Positions 23,632 to 38,300 of a DNA stretch of 64,000 nucleotides are shown here, piece after piece. The notes under the pieces are model-generated. The model worked only from the letters and a program-made list of their open reading frames with translations, was not told the origin of the DNA and searched no databases. The DNA is from Eremophila alpestris peregrina (Eukaryota; Chordata; Aves; Passeriformes; Alaudidae). Location of the stretch: positions 16,292,952 through 16,356,951 of the forward strand of contig WMCF01000008.1 in the NCBI GenBank assembly GCA_009792885.1, written 5' to 3'. Position 1 is the stretch's first letter. The number at the start of each line of letters is the position of its first letter. Made by a program: the position numbers and the translations under genes.

Positions 23632-26600
23632 ATATGATTGCAATTGATTGACTTTGTTTTCCTGGAAATGTGAGCTCTGATTGAAAATATTTATATAGCA
23701 ATTCTGCTGCTCTCAGTGTCTATGATGGAATGACTTCATGCTTCAGTAATTTTTTCAGCAAGGCTCAAACAAAGTTTATTGGGTAAGTGAAGGAATAAAG
23801 AGCTACTGTAAGAAAAACTCCAATATCATGTCAAATGCAGGCTAGCCAAAGAAGATCTAAGGGAAGCTGGAATGTTTTTTGTATCAAAGAGCTAATTACT
23901 GGTGGGTGGAAAAGGGATAAGGATGGTCATGGCCCAAGGTAAAAGTCATAAATTAGTTTAGACTTTGAATTTGAAAGACTTTTACAAAAAAGAAATGGTG
24001 CTCTGGGACAGTCTTCTGAGTGGCAAAAAAAAAAGAACTACTGTTAAGATGAGCTTGGTCACTTTAATAAGAAGTTTATAAAATAATATATAACAAAAAA
24101 TTGCACTTGGTGATCCAAATATTGTCTTTTGATAATAGATTTTGAAGGCTGTAGCATACAGAGCACTCCAGTATTCTCTGCTTCTAGTTAAAGCTATTAC
24201 TAAGTATCAATATATAGCTTTACTTTCCTTTGTGATGAAAAAAGCACCTGAAAATATTGAAAAATTATTATAATCTCTTTGGAATTCTGTAAGTGAGAAA
24301 AAGTTCAATAGTTTGATGGAGAAAATGGAACATTGATGTTAAAATCTTATCTAGAGTAGGAAAATTTCTTACCTGTTTTTGGCAGCTGTTCAACTGCTGT
24401 AGTAATTTGTTACACAGATGAGTGCACACAAAACTGGAAGACCCCCACTATTATACCCTCTAACTCAGATAATATTCTTGTTTATGTCTTGGGTTTTAAA
24501 ACTGATTTTTTAACATTCAAGTTGCGCCTTTACTATGGCATTATTTTACACAAATAATGGATTTGATCTAACTGCAATCTAATTTGTAGTTTAAAATTAT
24601 TACAGAATTTGGTCTAGTAGAAGACAGTTTAAGTTCTACCTATGCAGGAAGGTTTGTGTTCGTGTTCTAAAAATCACATGTCTACATGCACACACACACT
24701 GATATATGCTCTTCACCTATCAAAATATTATCAATTAAGATTAAGAGTCAGACTTCAATCTGCAGGTGCAAGGGCACTTTCACCATAGTCTGTCCTTAAA
24801 TCACCTTGTTGTTAATAAATGACTTTTTGTAAAACATACACATACCTTCAGATAAGTCAAAATAGTGAACAGAGGTCTTGACAAAAGTCCTGTATGTTTG
24901 AAATGGTTTGCAGATATGCCTGTGTCTGTGGCACAGCATTAGTGCACGTACTTGGGAGGCAAATGCCCTGCAATAACCCCACTGAAAAGGATTACTGGAG
25001 TCTTTTTGCCAGAGACTGGACTGGCAACCTCTAAGTTAACTCAGCTGTAGAGCAAAGTCAGTTTTGATTTCTTCTCCCCATGCAACATGCTGTTGTAATC
25101 CATATGTGATGATTAAAGGTTAGTGAAGTGTTACTTTACTCTTCCAGAGCACACAGAAGATTTCTCTTTAAATGGGATAGCCATGTGTACAATGGTTGTT
25201 CTTCTGCTCAAAACAGTATCTGAGTCGTGCACACCCTGTGCTCCTCATGTTTGTACCTTTCTTGGATCAACCAGATGTTGTTTAATCCTGTTGTAATGGT
25301 TTTGTAATGTAATTGTTTTCCCCAGATGTCTGTCTCACCTCTCTGTAAAGATTATCCTGTTCAAAAAAATCAGTAGAAAAGTTTTTGCCTTCTCCAAGAC
25401 ACTATCCCATAGTTTTGGTCAAACCTATGATTGTAGACATTTAAAATAAGCTTGAATTTTTTTGTTTTCTGGATTTATTCAGTAACTTTTATTTATTTAT
25501 TCTTGTAAGTCTTTTCCAAAAACAGTAATCTCCCAGAAGCTGATAGGATAGTCACTTTTTTGAGCAATGCCTAACATAACTAAAATGAGATTTAACATAT
25601 TTTTTTCTGTTAAAGACCTTAATAAAAATATTTTATGTTTATTTTAAAATTATTTTATTTGTTTTTTTATCTATGCAAAATAAACACATACCAAAGAATG
25701 GGGCTTGGTAGTATGCTGTATGCCTGTGTCCTCCAGCAGAGTTTTAATATGACTTTTGTTAGAAAAATTAATTCTATTGTTAAACAATTTTAAAAAAATT
25801 AATGGGAAGGAGTTTTTAAAGGGCTGTATTGACAAGTCTAGCCACTTCACAGAGTTTTCACTGCTGTGTTCTGTAGTCAGTCTCCAAGATTAAACATTGA
25901 CTGACAACAGAAAAAATTATCTGGAGCTCAGAATTCTGAACAAGTGGAGTAGGATTTTATTCTTAACCCTGAAGTTAAATGTTTCCCATTTAATCATTAT
26001 ATTTCTTGTAATGTAAGAAGATGGCTTAAAACAAAGAAAATCACCCCTGGAATATTCAGAGCTTGAGCATTTTCTTAATTAGAGTGCTGTATTTCAGCAA
26101 CAGCCCTGGAACCTTGCAAGGGTCCCCTGCTGGGATGTGCATGAGGTGCATGTGATTTACAAAAATCTCTTAGCAACAATGTTTCTATGAATTGATAAAT
26201 AAGGGCATATTTTTTTCTGCTTAAAAATTATGTCCTTTGATAGTGTTCTGTAGGAAATGTCACAGAAAGAAGCAGAAAAGTGTAATATGGTTGCAAACTG
26301 AAGCAGATAATTTTTTCAGCCTCATCCTAAAGAGATTAGCTGTAGTATGTATTAAAACCTCTGAGAACAGCACTCATTAACCATCACAACACTCAGTTAA
26401 TATTATTGCTATGTCAGTATAACACACAGCAGTGTCTATAGCAGTATACAGGGCCTACCTGGTGTAAAACTCCTGTGGCTATAACACCATTAAATAGAGT
26501 GATGCAAATAATACAGCCTCTGATCCACACCTTTGATGGCATCAAGAAAAGTAACCAGAACAAAAGTTGCTATTATACAAGTCTGAGAAGAGTTAGATTA

Positions 26601-29600
26601 TACTTCCAATGGTCAACTATAATTGCTCAACAGGCCAGAAATCTCAAAAATTCTAGAAAAATGAAATTTGAGGGTGCGTGATTTCAGAGATAACTGAGCA
26701 TCAGTTATAAGCTGACAACCCCCTTGCCCAAATCCATCCCTGATAAATAAATGTTGTCAGCAAGATGAGCTGCTTCCTCTGCCAAAGATACTGTTTGTTT
26801 GTCACTGAGACCTTCTGAAAGGTGCAACCAGCAGCTTTGAACTTTTGGGAGACCCATAGCTATTATTTTAAAGTTGTTGGCAGATACTTTTCAAAATCAT
26901 CCCAGGTCTTAATGCCACTAAACATACGAATTTAATGTTTTGTTTTTAACAGTGGTAAAAAAGAGGAAATTAATCCTAGGAGACTATGAATTATCGAAAA
27001 TCACATACCAAGGGACCTTAAAAATATTGATGTCTTGTTGCCCCATGGGGTCACCTTATGGGTCTTCATTTCTAATATCAGAATGAGTCAATTCATAGTG
27101 TGAAGAAAGAGCTCTTCCTGTTTTCAGCTGTCACTTTTGCCAAAGGAGATGAAATTCACTCCCTAATCTGAAAACAAGAAATAGAAACAAAAGGTAAGGG
27201 GCAAGTGAATTCCCTGAGATCAACAGGTTGGATCCAATGACAGACACTAAACAGGGAACCCAAATCTCTTGAGCTCCAGTTATTCTGTGTGTGATGCTGC
27301 CTGACCTCACCCTTTGTTCTGTTGGTTTTCCAACATCACTCTTTCAACCTGGCCATGGAACAGGTTGTAAGGGATACTTGCTTTCATATCAGTGATGAGG
27401 AAAACATCAAGGAGTAGTACTGAGTCAGTTGGTCTGTTTATAAAATGTCAGAGCACAACACCTGGAGAGGTAGTATGCATTGCAGGTGCACTATTTAAAA
27501 ATAGTAAACAATATTTTTAAATACCAGATATTTATCTGAGACCTCCAGGGCAGTAATCTACTTTTCACTTGTAAAAATTCTTCTGCATCCTAAATCCATT
27601 TTAAATAGACAAACTCTCCACATGTTCCTGAGCTTGTTGATAGTACTCTTGCATACACTGACAATGACTGTTGAAGTCAGAAATGATCCACATATCCAGT
27701 TTGCTGCTCAGAGCAGCAGTTGTTTCTCACTTTCAAATTGTTTGCTGAACAGGAAACATGGATTGTGTGCTTTTTTTTCAGTTTTCCCTCTTTTTTCCCA
27801 TTCTGCAGTAGAAATTAGGGGGCTTTCTTTGAAGAAATTTATTGCTTCATATTTCAGTCCATTTGACTACCTTAGAGCAATACTTTAGCATACATAACCA
27901 CAGCACTGTTGTTACCCACACAGGGACCTTGGTTGATCCAGAGGCACTGGGAAGATTTGGTAAAGTGTCATCTTCAGTCTGTGACACAATCTCAAACCTT
28001 GTGATTCCCAGAGACTGGCTTCTTATCATAGTGAGTCTCCTTTGCAGTGCAAACCTTTCCACTAATGGCATGCAAGCTGAGACAATAAGACAGAATTCCT
28101 CTCAGAATTATCCAAAATCTCTGGTACAATCTAAATAAGGTACTTTCAATATACAGTTAACACACAGTGTGCAAAAGTGGAAAGCATGACTCCTTCCACT
28201 GTTTATCCTTAGTGTGAAAGATTCATGGAGTGAACACAGTACCATAATTCTTGTGTGATGTATGTACTTTGTTGCATTTCCCATACAGAGTCCTGTCTGT
28301 GTTAGATAGAAAATTATAATGAAAATTATTCTATTAGATATATTCCCATTTTTTTAATGTAAACTTTTGCCTTGCTTAAAGTGCTTATCAAGTAAAATCT
28401 TTCTACTATAATGTCCTAAATTTTGTGAACAAATTGACAGTCAAGAAAGATGCTGGATGATGACTAAGTAGCTTCTGTCCATCCCGACTTATTTCTGAAA
28501 CATGGTAAAACCACCACAGATGCATATTACATTGTACAGAGAGCATACATATGCATTAAAGACACATACATTATACATTTTAGTGATGTAATTGTGAAAT
28601 ATGTTATTTTTACATTTCTAATTATGGAGCAGAACAGATGGCAAAGACTTAGTTCAAAGTAATATATATCCATTAAAATAAACGATGTTGCCAACCATTC
28701 ATCAGTGATAGAAGAGTTTACTACTTCCTTGAAATATAATTAGGCACTAGTCTGGGCTGCAAAAAATGTAATTATTTCAAAGTTTATTTTCTGTAGTCAT
28801 TTACAGTCAAAATTAGTTAGAAAACTGTTTGAAAGCTTGCATTATCAGGTGCAATGCTTTTAACATGGGTTTTTCATTTGACAGCATGAGGCATTTTGAA
28901 GGGAATGTAGCACTGAGCAAGGACTATGGGTGACATTAATTTTGGCTCTGTGTGTGACTCATGTTTATACCATTGTAAGTAACTGAAAACTAAACTCTTC
29001 CTTCTAGTAACAGGTTGCAGGAAGGATGTGTACTGTGAGCAATTCTCAGAAGGCTGAACAGAGGAGTCCCAAAGCAGTCCTGGGAAGGATCTCTGCTTTA
29101 CTTTTTGGGAGGGCAGAATTTGCAGTACTAGCTAGCACATTTTGAAAAGTGCTGTGGAGTGATATGCTGGGCTACAAGTCTTCCAAATCAGTTTATGTAA
29201 CACTGCTGACTCTCATCAATGTTTGCTGTTCCTAGGTAAAGTGCCTTGCAGCTGTGCTGTTGCCATTTCAGACAGTAACACACAGTTTGGGTGACATGCT
29301 GAGCAGGAACCACAGCCTCCTTCTCCCTGCAGACATAAAGGAGGGCAGTAGGTGCCTCTGAAAAGTGATCCAGAAGCACTGAGAAAAGTACCAGTCTCTT
29401 TAAACTCCACAAGCAACTATGTTTTGGCAGTTCAGTAAAGACAGAAAGAAATTTCATTACTTAGTTTCTTAACAATAGATGCTGCAGCAGATGTTTAAAT
29501 TTAATTGGAGTGCTATATGGCTCAATGTTTTCTTAAAGTGCACAATACCAAGGAACTTGCCTGGCTCCTCCACAGAGGCAAAAGGCTATAGGAAGGAAGC

Positions 29601-29967
29601 CCCTAGGTCTGAGGCTACAACCACACTGGTAAATGAAACAGTCTCAGGGAATTTTCCCAGGCTCTAGGACTCAAATTTTCTACATCATTAAATTGCTAGT
29701 ACAGTCCCCAGCATGGTTTTTGGCTTGAGCTAAATAATATTTCCCTAAGCAATTCCTGGGCACAGGACAGAAATGTTCATGGGCAGTTAGACTGTTGGCA
29801 GCAGGCAGTTTTCATGCAGCCATCTTCTCATGGGGGCTGGGAGAGCTTCTTTGACCTCTTGGCCAGGATCTGCCAGCTGTGTTCAGTGCCAGAGAAAGGT
29901 TTCTGTGTATTTATTTTCCTTGTACAGACAGCTAAGTTAGGTAGCCTTAGCTAGCAAGTTGCAGAGA

Positions 29968-30040
29968 AAAATAAACAAACAAACAACAAGAACAAACAAC
30001 CCAAAACCAGCAACAACAAATCAATAAAAAAAGAAGAAAA
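29968..30040 (+). repeat. A/C-rich low-complexity tract
   Basis: AAAC/AACAA units grade into an A-rich end. It could be the decayed A tail of a retroposed sequence, but I cannot identify a body to the left. Confidence 0.7.
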
Positions 30041-32011
30041 TGTGAACCTTAGATAAGTGAGAAGAGAATTGTGGACATTTATAATAGATGATGATCTGTG
30101 AGAGCTTCTGTCAGAAGCTAAATCTAGGAGGAGCACAGCAACATACCTCATTCCACTGTCTCCAAGTTCATACAATAATCAGCTTGTACATGTTCATGGT
30201 GAAACTGCCAGTGGGCCTAGTGCCTTAAGCACAGGTTGTAGTTTGCATTCAGACCCTGTATATTTGGTATAAACAGTCTTCACTTAAACACACGTCTGAA
30301 ATAATCTGTAGATGACAATTATTTTTTCCAAGCTGGCTACCCATATGCATGGCTGGAACTAATGAACAGACTTGAATGTGAGACTGCCTATGATGTGATT
30401 ATAAACAGATCCTTCTGTATTTAAAACACAACCTGAGTATGAATATAATTTTCTGTGCTCTGGCAATGAATTAGACACTGTACGATATTAACTCCCTGAA
30501 CTTTGCATAATTATTGCTTTGTAGAATGATTGGTAGGATATTTTTTTGGGTTATGGGATTCTTTTCAGCCTGTGGTGCTATTCGCTCTTCCTTAACAATA
30601 TGAGCACCTTGTCTTTGCAAAAAGGTGATTGCAGGAATTATAAATCTTCTGTCTAAGCAGAGCTAACTACTGAAATAAACCAAAGCTCTTTCTGCTTGTG
30701 TAAATTCCCCCACTGTAATTGGTGGAATTTTGCTATTAATTTCAGTGCTTGAAGAACCAGATCTTAAGTAAAAAACAATAATAATATCAATGGATTTATT
30801 TATCAATTTCTTATTAATTCTAGACAAGAGGGATAATAGATATGGGCAAAGTCAATGGGCTTAATATGAGAGATAGTCATTATTGACACATCTGTTCTTT
30901 TTGGACAGAAGCCTATGGAATATTCAGAAAGGGTTCCCACAACTTTTAAGGTTCATTGTTCTTAATAAGCAAAAATAAATACAATACAACTGAAGGTTTA
31001 ATTCTTAAAAACAGAGAGGGAAACCTTAACATTCAAAGTTAACTGTGGTTCCTAGAAATACAGTTTCTACTGAGATTTTTACCAAGCCAGACAGAATAAT
31101 CAGATGAAGATGAAAGGAGTGAAATATGCAGAGACATCATTAAATGCCCACCACAGCAAACAGCATCACCAAGATATCTGCTGCACAACTGAAATTAATT
31201 ACAGCTTGTATTGTATTTAATGGCAGAAGAACACATATATTAATGAACAGAAGGAGAACACTGTCCTGCAACACATTGCTCAGATCTTATTGGGAAGTAC
31301 TAGGTAAGAAAGTTCTGGATTCATTTTGGTGTTTGTTTACATTCAGACTGAGAAATTCAAACTGTGACCTGCAAGACAGGTATAGTTCAATGACTTTTAC
31401 TTCTAGGTTGTAAGAGAAGTTTTCAAAGTAATGCCACTGTAGAATTTTTCAGCTCTAATATGAATAGTTAGGGTTTTTTCAGAAAAAGAGCTCCTGTGTG
31501 ACCTGAATCTTATCATAACTACACTTGACAAGTAAGACATGTTTCAGATATGTCTCCTCAGAACAAAAAGAATATTTCCTCATATTTTTAGCCTCAGATC
31601 TTGTCCTCAGCAGAAGTAGGATTTATACTATGATTTCTTCCATGCTCCCAAGAGAAGCTCTGTTTTTGTAGCATCTGAGTCAAACAAGTTCTGAAAATAA
31701 ATGATCCATCTTGCTTAAGGAGCTCACATGGCTGTTCCCAAGTTACCCTTATGTGGAAAGAAGGCTTGATTTCCTTGAACTGTCACAGATACATGTTCTT
31801 GAGCATTACATTAACTTAAAGAAGATGACAGGAAATATTATGAGATTGTTTATGTATTCTAACATTGACAGAGCAAATAATTAGTAAAATCATCTGAAGT
31901 TTGAAACCTGGAACTGTACATTTTGTAGCATTTGAGAAGGCTTAATTTCTGCTACTTGTGATGTGATAGAGTTTTGGTTTTCCCAAGCAAAATTTTGGGC
32001 TAGCATTATGT

Positions 32012-32205
32012 CCCAAAATGATTGAGGTTGACAGGTCATCTGGTCCAAGACCCCTACTTGAAGTAAGGTCACTTCTAGTCACTTGCCTAGGTCTGTGTCC
32101 AGACAGCTCTAAACGTCTGCAGGGAGGGAGGTTCCACAATCTCACTGGGCAGCTTGTGACATATAGTAACAGTAGTGAGTGACACGCACCAAATATTAAA
32201 CTAAT
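32012..32205 (-). mobile_element. CR1 3'-region fragment
   Basis: On the plus strand it reads GATTGAGGTTGACAGGTCAT, CTGGTCCAAGACCCCTACTT, then a match to the reverse complement of the CR1 3' region including TTCCACAATCTCACTGGGCA. The terminal octamers are not preserved. The element is old and truncated. Confidence 0.75.
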
Positions 32206-34964
32206 TACTACCTCCTCATTTATGAGCAAATGAGGCAAGGAGGACAGGATGTTATCAGACAAGTCAAAGGACCAGCAAGCCAGACATGGGTACAAAAAAT
32301 CCTAACAAACCCAGTGGCCATGTCTCTGTTGTACAGTGGTATTTAGATTTTTTAACCCCTGTGACACTTTGCTATTTATGACTTCTTCCTGATTTAGTGG
32401 TAATTTTCTATTGTCCACAGTTTCCTTCTCTTTCTGCTGCTTTCAGACATGGATTTTGAAGGATGCCTCTTAATGTTCTGAAAGATTCTACCTCTTTGTG
32501 ATTATCATTCACTCACTTATGTTTAATTTATTCATCCCATGTTGGTGTGGTCTAATTTTCTCCACGTGTTGTGACTTCAGAGAGGTGGTTTGCTCACCTC
32601 CAATAACAGAATGGAGCTGTTGAGCCAATGTTTGCTCAAAATAAACTGGATTGTGTGTTATGTCCCTTTAGGTTTGTAGTAAAGGATACAACTGATGTTT
32701 TGTTTAAGATGGCATAAAAGCCATATGGTTTTTCATCAATATTGATCACCGAAAACTCTTCTTACTGAACTGTGATTCTTTAAATTATTGTATAACCAAA
32801 TAGGCTCATATTGCTTGAAGGAAATGTTTTATTTGTTATAAATTTGTTTTAGTATAATACCCAATTTTAGAGGCAGTTACATCTATATTTTTAACATTTT
32901 CTGTGATCATTTAGAACAAATCTAACATTGCACAAATAAAATACTTATTTAAATTGGTGAAAATTTAGGGATAATTTAAAAAATATCTTATTAATTAAAC
33001 TAATTAAACTTAAATTTAAATTAAACTAAAATTATAATTTTTTCTCCATATCTCTAAGAACTAAGTGCATATGCTGAGGAATCTCAGTAACCTTTACTTG
33101 GAATTAACCTCATTCCTTACATGACTGAATTGAATCATGCAGAATAAACTGTGCCAGTGCATTAAAAATAGAGGTATTACAATTCTCAAAAAAAAAAAAA
33201 AAGGGCAACAATCCCAACCAAAAATTTGTACCAAATTAAAATAGGTTAATTCCATTAAAATCAGGAAAGAAAAATCTATGTGTTTGGTATTAAAAAAACT
33301 CTGAAACAACAAAACAAAGCCTCAAACCCAATATTTCTCTCCTACCCTGTTTCACACGTACCTACAGATGCCTTTGGCTGCTGGTTCTATCAGACTTTCT
33401 TTCAGACTTTGTGCTGACTCGGTGTCTGCAGCAGGAAGACTGGCAGGCAGCACCTCTCAGCAGTCTGAAATTACTTACAGGCACCTAAAACATTAATGCC
33501 CATTCTTAGGTGCAACTTTATTATGGGAAGGCTGCAACTTGAAGGTTATGTGACCTTGTGGGTAAATTTGTTACTATTTTGTAGACTTTCACTCTGTGGA
33601 CTTACAGTGTAATTAAAAGGAAGACTGGAAGTCTGACGGTAGATGCTGATAAGGACTCACTTTACATGAAACACCTGGTCCAACTCAGAGGACACCAGTA
33701 TTTAGAGCAAACTGGCATGAAAAAGGATCAAGCTATCTCTTAGTGTGTTAGATTATTTAGTTAGGAATCAACAAAGCTAAAGACTAACAGGTTCTTAAGA
33801 GCTTCTCAATCTATTTAAAAAACACAAAAGCCACACTGAAGTACCATGAGTAATCTTAAATATCCAGTGCCTAATCCAGAGCCTACTGATTTAAATGGAA
33901 AGGTATTTGCTGTCAGTGGGTTTGTAAACAGTTCCTTGAAATCATTATGCCAAATCTGACTGGTTTATTCCCTCTGCTCTATGGTCAGGACAGATTTTGT
34001 ATTTTGCTATGTCTAACAATGTCACAATGTTATTAAAGAATCTGCTCATGCAGGTTCTGATGCGTAACAAAGGGGGGAAAAAAGGGCAAATTCAATCCTG
34101 ATGTAAAGAGACTGAAGAGATGAGGGAAGGCAGAGACCAGAACATCTGTGTGAAATGGAAGTTCAGGTCATATTAGATGTGGGCGATGACGGCCAAAGAA
34201 TTTCCTTGTCCCTTAGTGAATATATAGTGAATGAGAAACATCGACTTTAAATAAGCTTCATGAGGGGGATGAAGGGTCAGGGCTCTCAGGGCTAATATAC
34301 TTTGGATGGACATAATTGATTGTACTTTGACTGTAGCTTGGGCTCAAAGGCTAAGTTTGCACTGTACTTGAACAAGTCCCACGGGATGAGAGGTCCCACA
34401 GGTTTCCTGAAGTGTGATATCGTCTCAAGATCTGGCTGTACAGACATTGGCTGTCTTGCCTGCACAGCTTGATGGCATGGCATCAATCAGTCCAACAACA
34501 TATGAAAGGGAGATGAAGCAGCACATAACTGCAGGAAAGAAATTTCCCCTTTAATGCCTCACTTACTCTAAATCCAGTCCAAAGAATATACCTGATAAAA
34601 ACAGGATACATGTGATGAATGATCAACTTTAGTCCTAAATCTGCTATTAAAGCACAGAACTATGTTTGGGACACTTTCTGGTGTAGTGAATTGAGCCTAT
34701 CTCCCACCCCACCCTTGGTGGCTTCATGAACAGAACAGTGAATCTAAACTAAAGAGCTGGAGATCATCAGTGCCTCGTTTCCCTCTCTTGAGGGTCTGGG
34801 TTTCTCCAGCTGCACCACTCTGCAAGGGCCGAGAATGTTAAGAGCAGTGCTTGGAGCAATTGTGAATCATTAATCAGATTTTGAAAAATATATTATAAGG
34901 TTTGCAACCAGTTACACACATTTGTTAATGAATAGTAAATTTAAATACATATGGGACATAATAA
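32206..34964. other. Intergenic, no gene seen
   Basis: Very AT-rich near 32800-33060, with a poly-A run at 33187-33203. No gene is seen. Confidence 0.55.
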
Positions 34965-35392
34965 AAATAGTCCAGCAAAGGATCATGGAGATGATTATGT
35001 TATTGGAACATCTCTGCTATGAGGCAAGGCTGGAATTGTTTAGCCTGGAGAAGGCTCAGGGGAGATTCCTATGTAAAGGGTAAAGGTCAAGAAGAGTGAG
35101 CCAGGCTCCTTTCAGTGACAGAACAAGAGACAATGGGGGCAAACTGAAACATAAGAGGTTCTGTCTGATCATCAGGAAACATGTTTTTACTCTGAGAGTG
35201 GCTGAGCATTTAAACAAGCTACCCATAGAGGTTGTGGTGTCTCTGTCCATGGAGAAGTACAAGAGCTGTCTGAATGAGGTCCTGGGGCAGCTCTAGGCTC
35301 TACAGGACCCTGCTTGAGCAGGGGCACTGGACATGACCTCCAGCAGACTCTTCCAACCTCAACCATGTTGTGGTTCCATGATTGTGAATACA
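34965..35392 (+). mobile_element. CR1 LINE 3' fragment with readable ORF2 C-terminus
   Basis: The frame at 35096-35296 reads DRTRDNGGKLKHKRF, LIIRKHVFTLRVAEH and LNKLPIEVVVS, the C-terminal end of CR1 ORF2. The typical 3' UTR follows, ending in GGTTCCATGATTGTG, a degenerate CR1 tail. The frame is short but unbroken to its natural stop, so this is one of the younger CR1 pieces here. It is 5'-truncated. Confidence 0.88.
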
Positions 35393-38300
35393 TGGGACTG
35401 ATTATGCTCATATTCACATTACAAATTCTCTGTGGAAATCAAGAAGTGTGCATAGCCTTTTCCTCTAGAGCCTTCTCCTTTACATTCAGGTGCAAAAATA
35501 AAAGATAAGAAAGCATTATTTAATGGTATTTCCAAAATTTAAGTATGAATTTCCAGTGGAATGAGAGAGGTAGGACTAAACTAATTTTAAATGAATCAAC
35601 TCAGTTACATTGTTCTCCATCTATATTCATGTCTTTGTTGTTCACTGTTTCATTGTTTCATTTATCTCATCTCTTCCTACCCCATTTAGAAGTGTAGTAA
35701 GAATAGTGGATTACTCTGTAGAATTGATTAGTTGACAATAGGGATAAGGCTTCTCTTTTATTTTCTCATGGTGCATTTCTAAATTTTCACGTGCCTTGTC
35801 AGTTGTCTTTTTTTTTAATTACATTTCTCAGGAAAATGTTATACTAAAATGACTAAATTCCACAAGACAGTAAACTGAATGATTGAGCTGAATGAACAAA
35901 GAAGTAAATTATATAGTAGGTTAATGACACTCCCAAAAAACTTGGGTGAAAAGCTAAAGCAGGAGTGGAATACTAATCAGAAGCTGCCTCTAACCAGCAA
36001 TTACCCATGCTTGTGAAAAACACTACTTTTACGTTACAATAAATCCCCTTTTTTTAGTGGCAGCAGCAGAAGCCATGCTTTCTTAATGTTTAATACTTAT
36101 GAAGAGAAATATTTGATCCACAATAAGCCATTACTAAGCATGGAGGAACTGGATACAGAACATATTTCATGCAGCAAGCACTGCTGTATCTATGAGGCTC
36201 TGAATACCAACCCCTGCTTGCTCAGGGTGTGGCTGTATACAGCAATTTGGGGCAATTTGGCATTTCCCTCCGTGTCAATAGTGTACTGCTTGTTTCTAGC
36301 AGACAAGTGTCTGTGCTGCAGAAACCACCACAGCATCCTGCAGTAACTGCTCCCCTTGTTGGCAGTGCAGCAGGGCACAAGAAGGGAGCCAATGTGGAGA
36401 TAATTACCCTGGCTCCATCAAGGTCGGCCCTGGGAAATGCTTGTGGGGTAGTGTCTGTTGGGCTGCCATAAAGATTTCATACAGAAGACTTCTACCACTA
36501 GAGTTATCTTTCAAGAAATCTAAAGTAACCTATTTATTTTTCAGCTGTGCACTGGTTACAGATATTACAGTGCTGGTGCTATTCCATAGGCTACTGGTGT
36601 TCTTACTCAAGGGTTTAACTACTGCAAAGTCAGCTGGGAGGTATTAAGTATTCTCACTTGTGGATACTACAGCAAATTTCTGAAAAGAATCAAAGAAGAC
36701 TCCTTTCACACCTCTTACTAGCAGAGGCCCAGAAACTATTGTGCCAGTCATGGCATGCACACGGAGCAGGAGACAGTATTTATCTTGGTACAAATGACAG
36801 ACAAAAGATGGAGGGGGGCAGATAGACTCTAGAAAGTGAACTGCTGAGGATCACCCAGAATATTCATTGCAGTCACTGCAACTCTGTATGCCATTTTGAA
36901 GATAAAAGAAAATAACAATAAGAGCAAGGTAAGAGCAATAAGTAAAGTTTATCGGTCCTTAAAATAAAATAATGTTGTTTTTTGTGGAACATCTGTGAAG
37001 TTCCCAGCATCCTTGCCTTGGCAGAAAAGCATCTCTCTCTCAATGTTACAGAATCCTAAGGAACCTGTGAAGACTGGTCTCCTCACTTTATAAAAGATAA
37101 ATTTCTGATGACCTCGTACAATAATCTTGGGATCAGAACCCAGATTTTTGAGGGCTTGCAGCGTTTCAAGTTGCTCTGGTTTGCCTTCTGAGAACCTTCC
37201 AAACTACTAGTTAGGAAGCTGGGTGAGTAGAACTGGGCAAGAAGACTGTGAAATGTTTTGATGTCACTGAACTGTCATATCCTGGGGAGAGAAAATTGTT
37301 TTATAGGAAAATTTCTGATCAATTTGGTTATGATTGCCTACAATAATGCAAAATTAATAGATTCCATTTTTTATAGGACTGCATGCCTATAGGCCAATCT
37401 CTCTGCATATGCTTGTGTACATATTTCAGTATGTCACGTTTGCAAAACAATGTAAAGCTTCTGTAACAGAAACAGGGCTTGGAGAGTGAGATGGCTGGGA
37501 TGTGATCAGGCCCTGTCCTGCTCCACACTAGTGGGCCAATCCAGGAAGGTATTTTTTGTTGATTATTTTTTCTTAACTTGATCTATACATTACCAATAAT
37601 TCTGAAAATATGCATGGACCTTCATTAAAGAGTCAATGACGATATGAAACTAATTAATAAATAAATAATATTCTTAGAAATGGAAACTGTCAACATTGGT
37701 TTCTTTTCTGATTTATATGAGTAATATCATACACGATTATTGTAATAAGTTAGGTTAATGGAAAATGCCTACAATTTATAAGTGCACTTCTAACTAGTTC
37801 AGTCTGAAAGAGATAAATATGTCAAGAAATTATACTAATTCCCTTCCCTAAGTATGAGAAGATGTAAAGATATGATTTAACATGTCACATTTGCAATCAG
37901 AAAAAAGTCCTACAATCAGGAATCTGTAATAAATATTTACATCATGTTTTTTGAAGACAGAGAGAGTGCAAACATATTTGAAGCAGACTAAACATGTCTG
38001 GAATAAATTCTAAAAATAATTTCCTCTGAAGAGAGGTTAATTCTTGCTTTATAAAGCAGGGCTAAGCCCACAGTATCTTTCTTGACTGTGAGCTTCTAAA
38101 GTAGAATTTTTAGATAAGCAAGTGGTTTACTGTAAGAGACACATATCTGAAAACTGGAGAGGCATAAGAGTAAAGCCCAGATGTGGACTGTATATCTTAG
38201 TGCAAGTGTTCTGGGTTATATAGTGCAAGTCAGAGGCATATCACAGAATGCATGTGTGGGGAAAGGTGTCATTATGCTTCTTCCAGGTTTGGACTGTTGC

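Larger units (their letters stand above)
20820..32011. other. Intergenic, no gene seen
   Basis: AT-rich DNA of more than 11 kb. Low-complexity patches are a GT-rich stretch at 23560-23631 and an A/C-rich stretch at 29968-30040. A pyrimidine tract followed by a T run and AACAG near 21047-21124 looks like a splice acceptor, but no open exon follows. No gene or transposon is recognised. Confidence 0.55.
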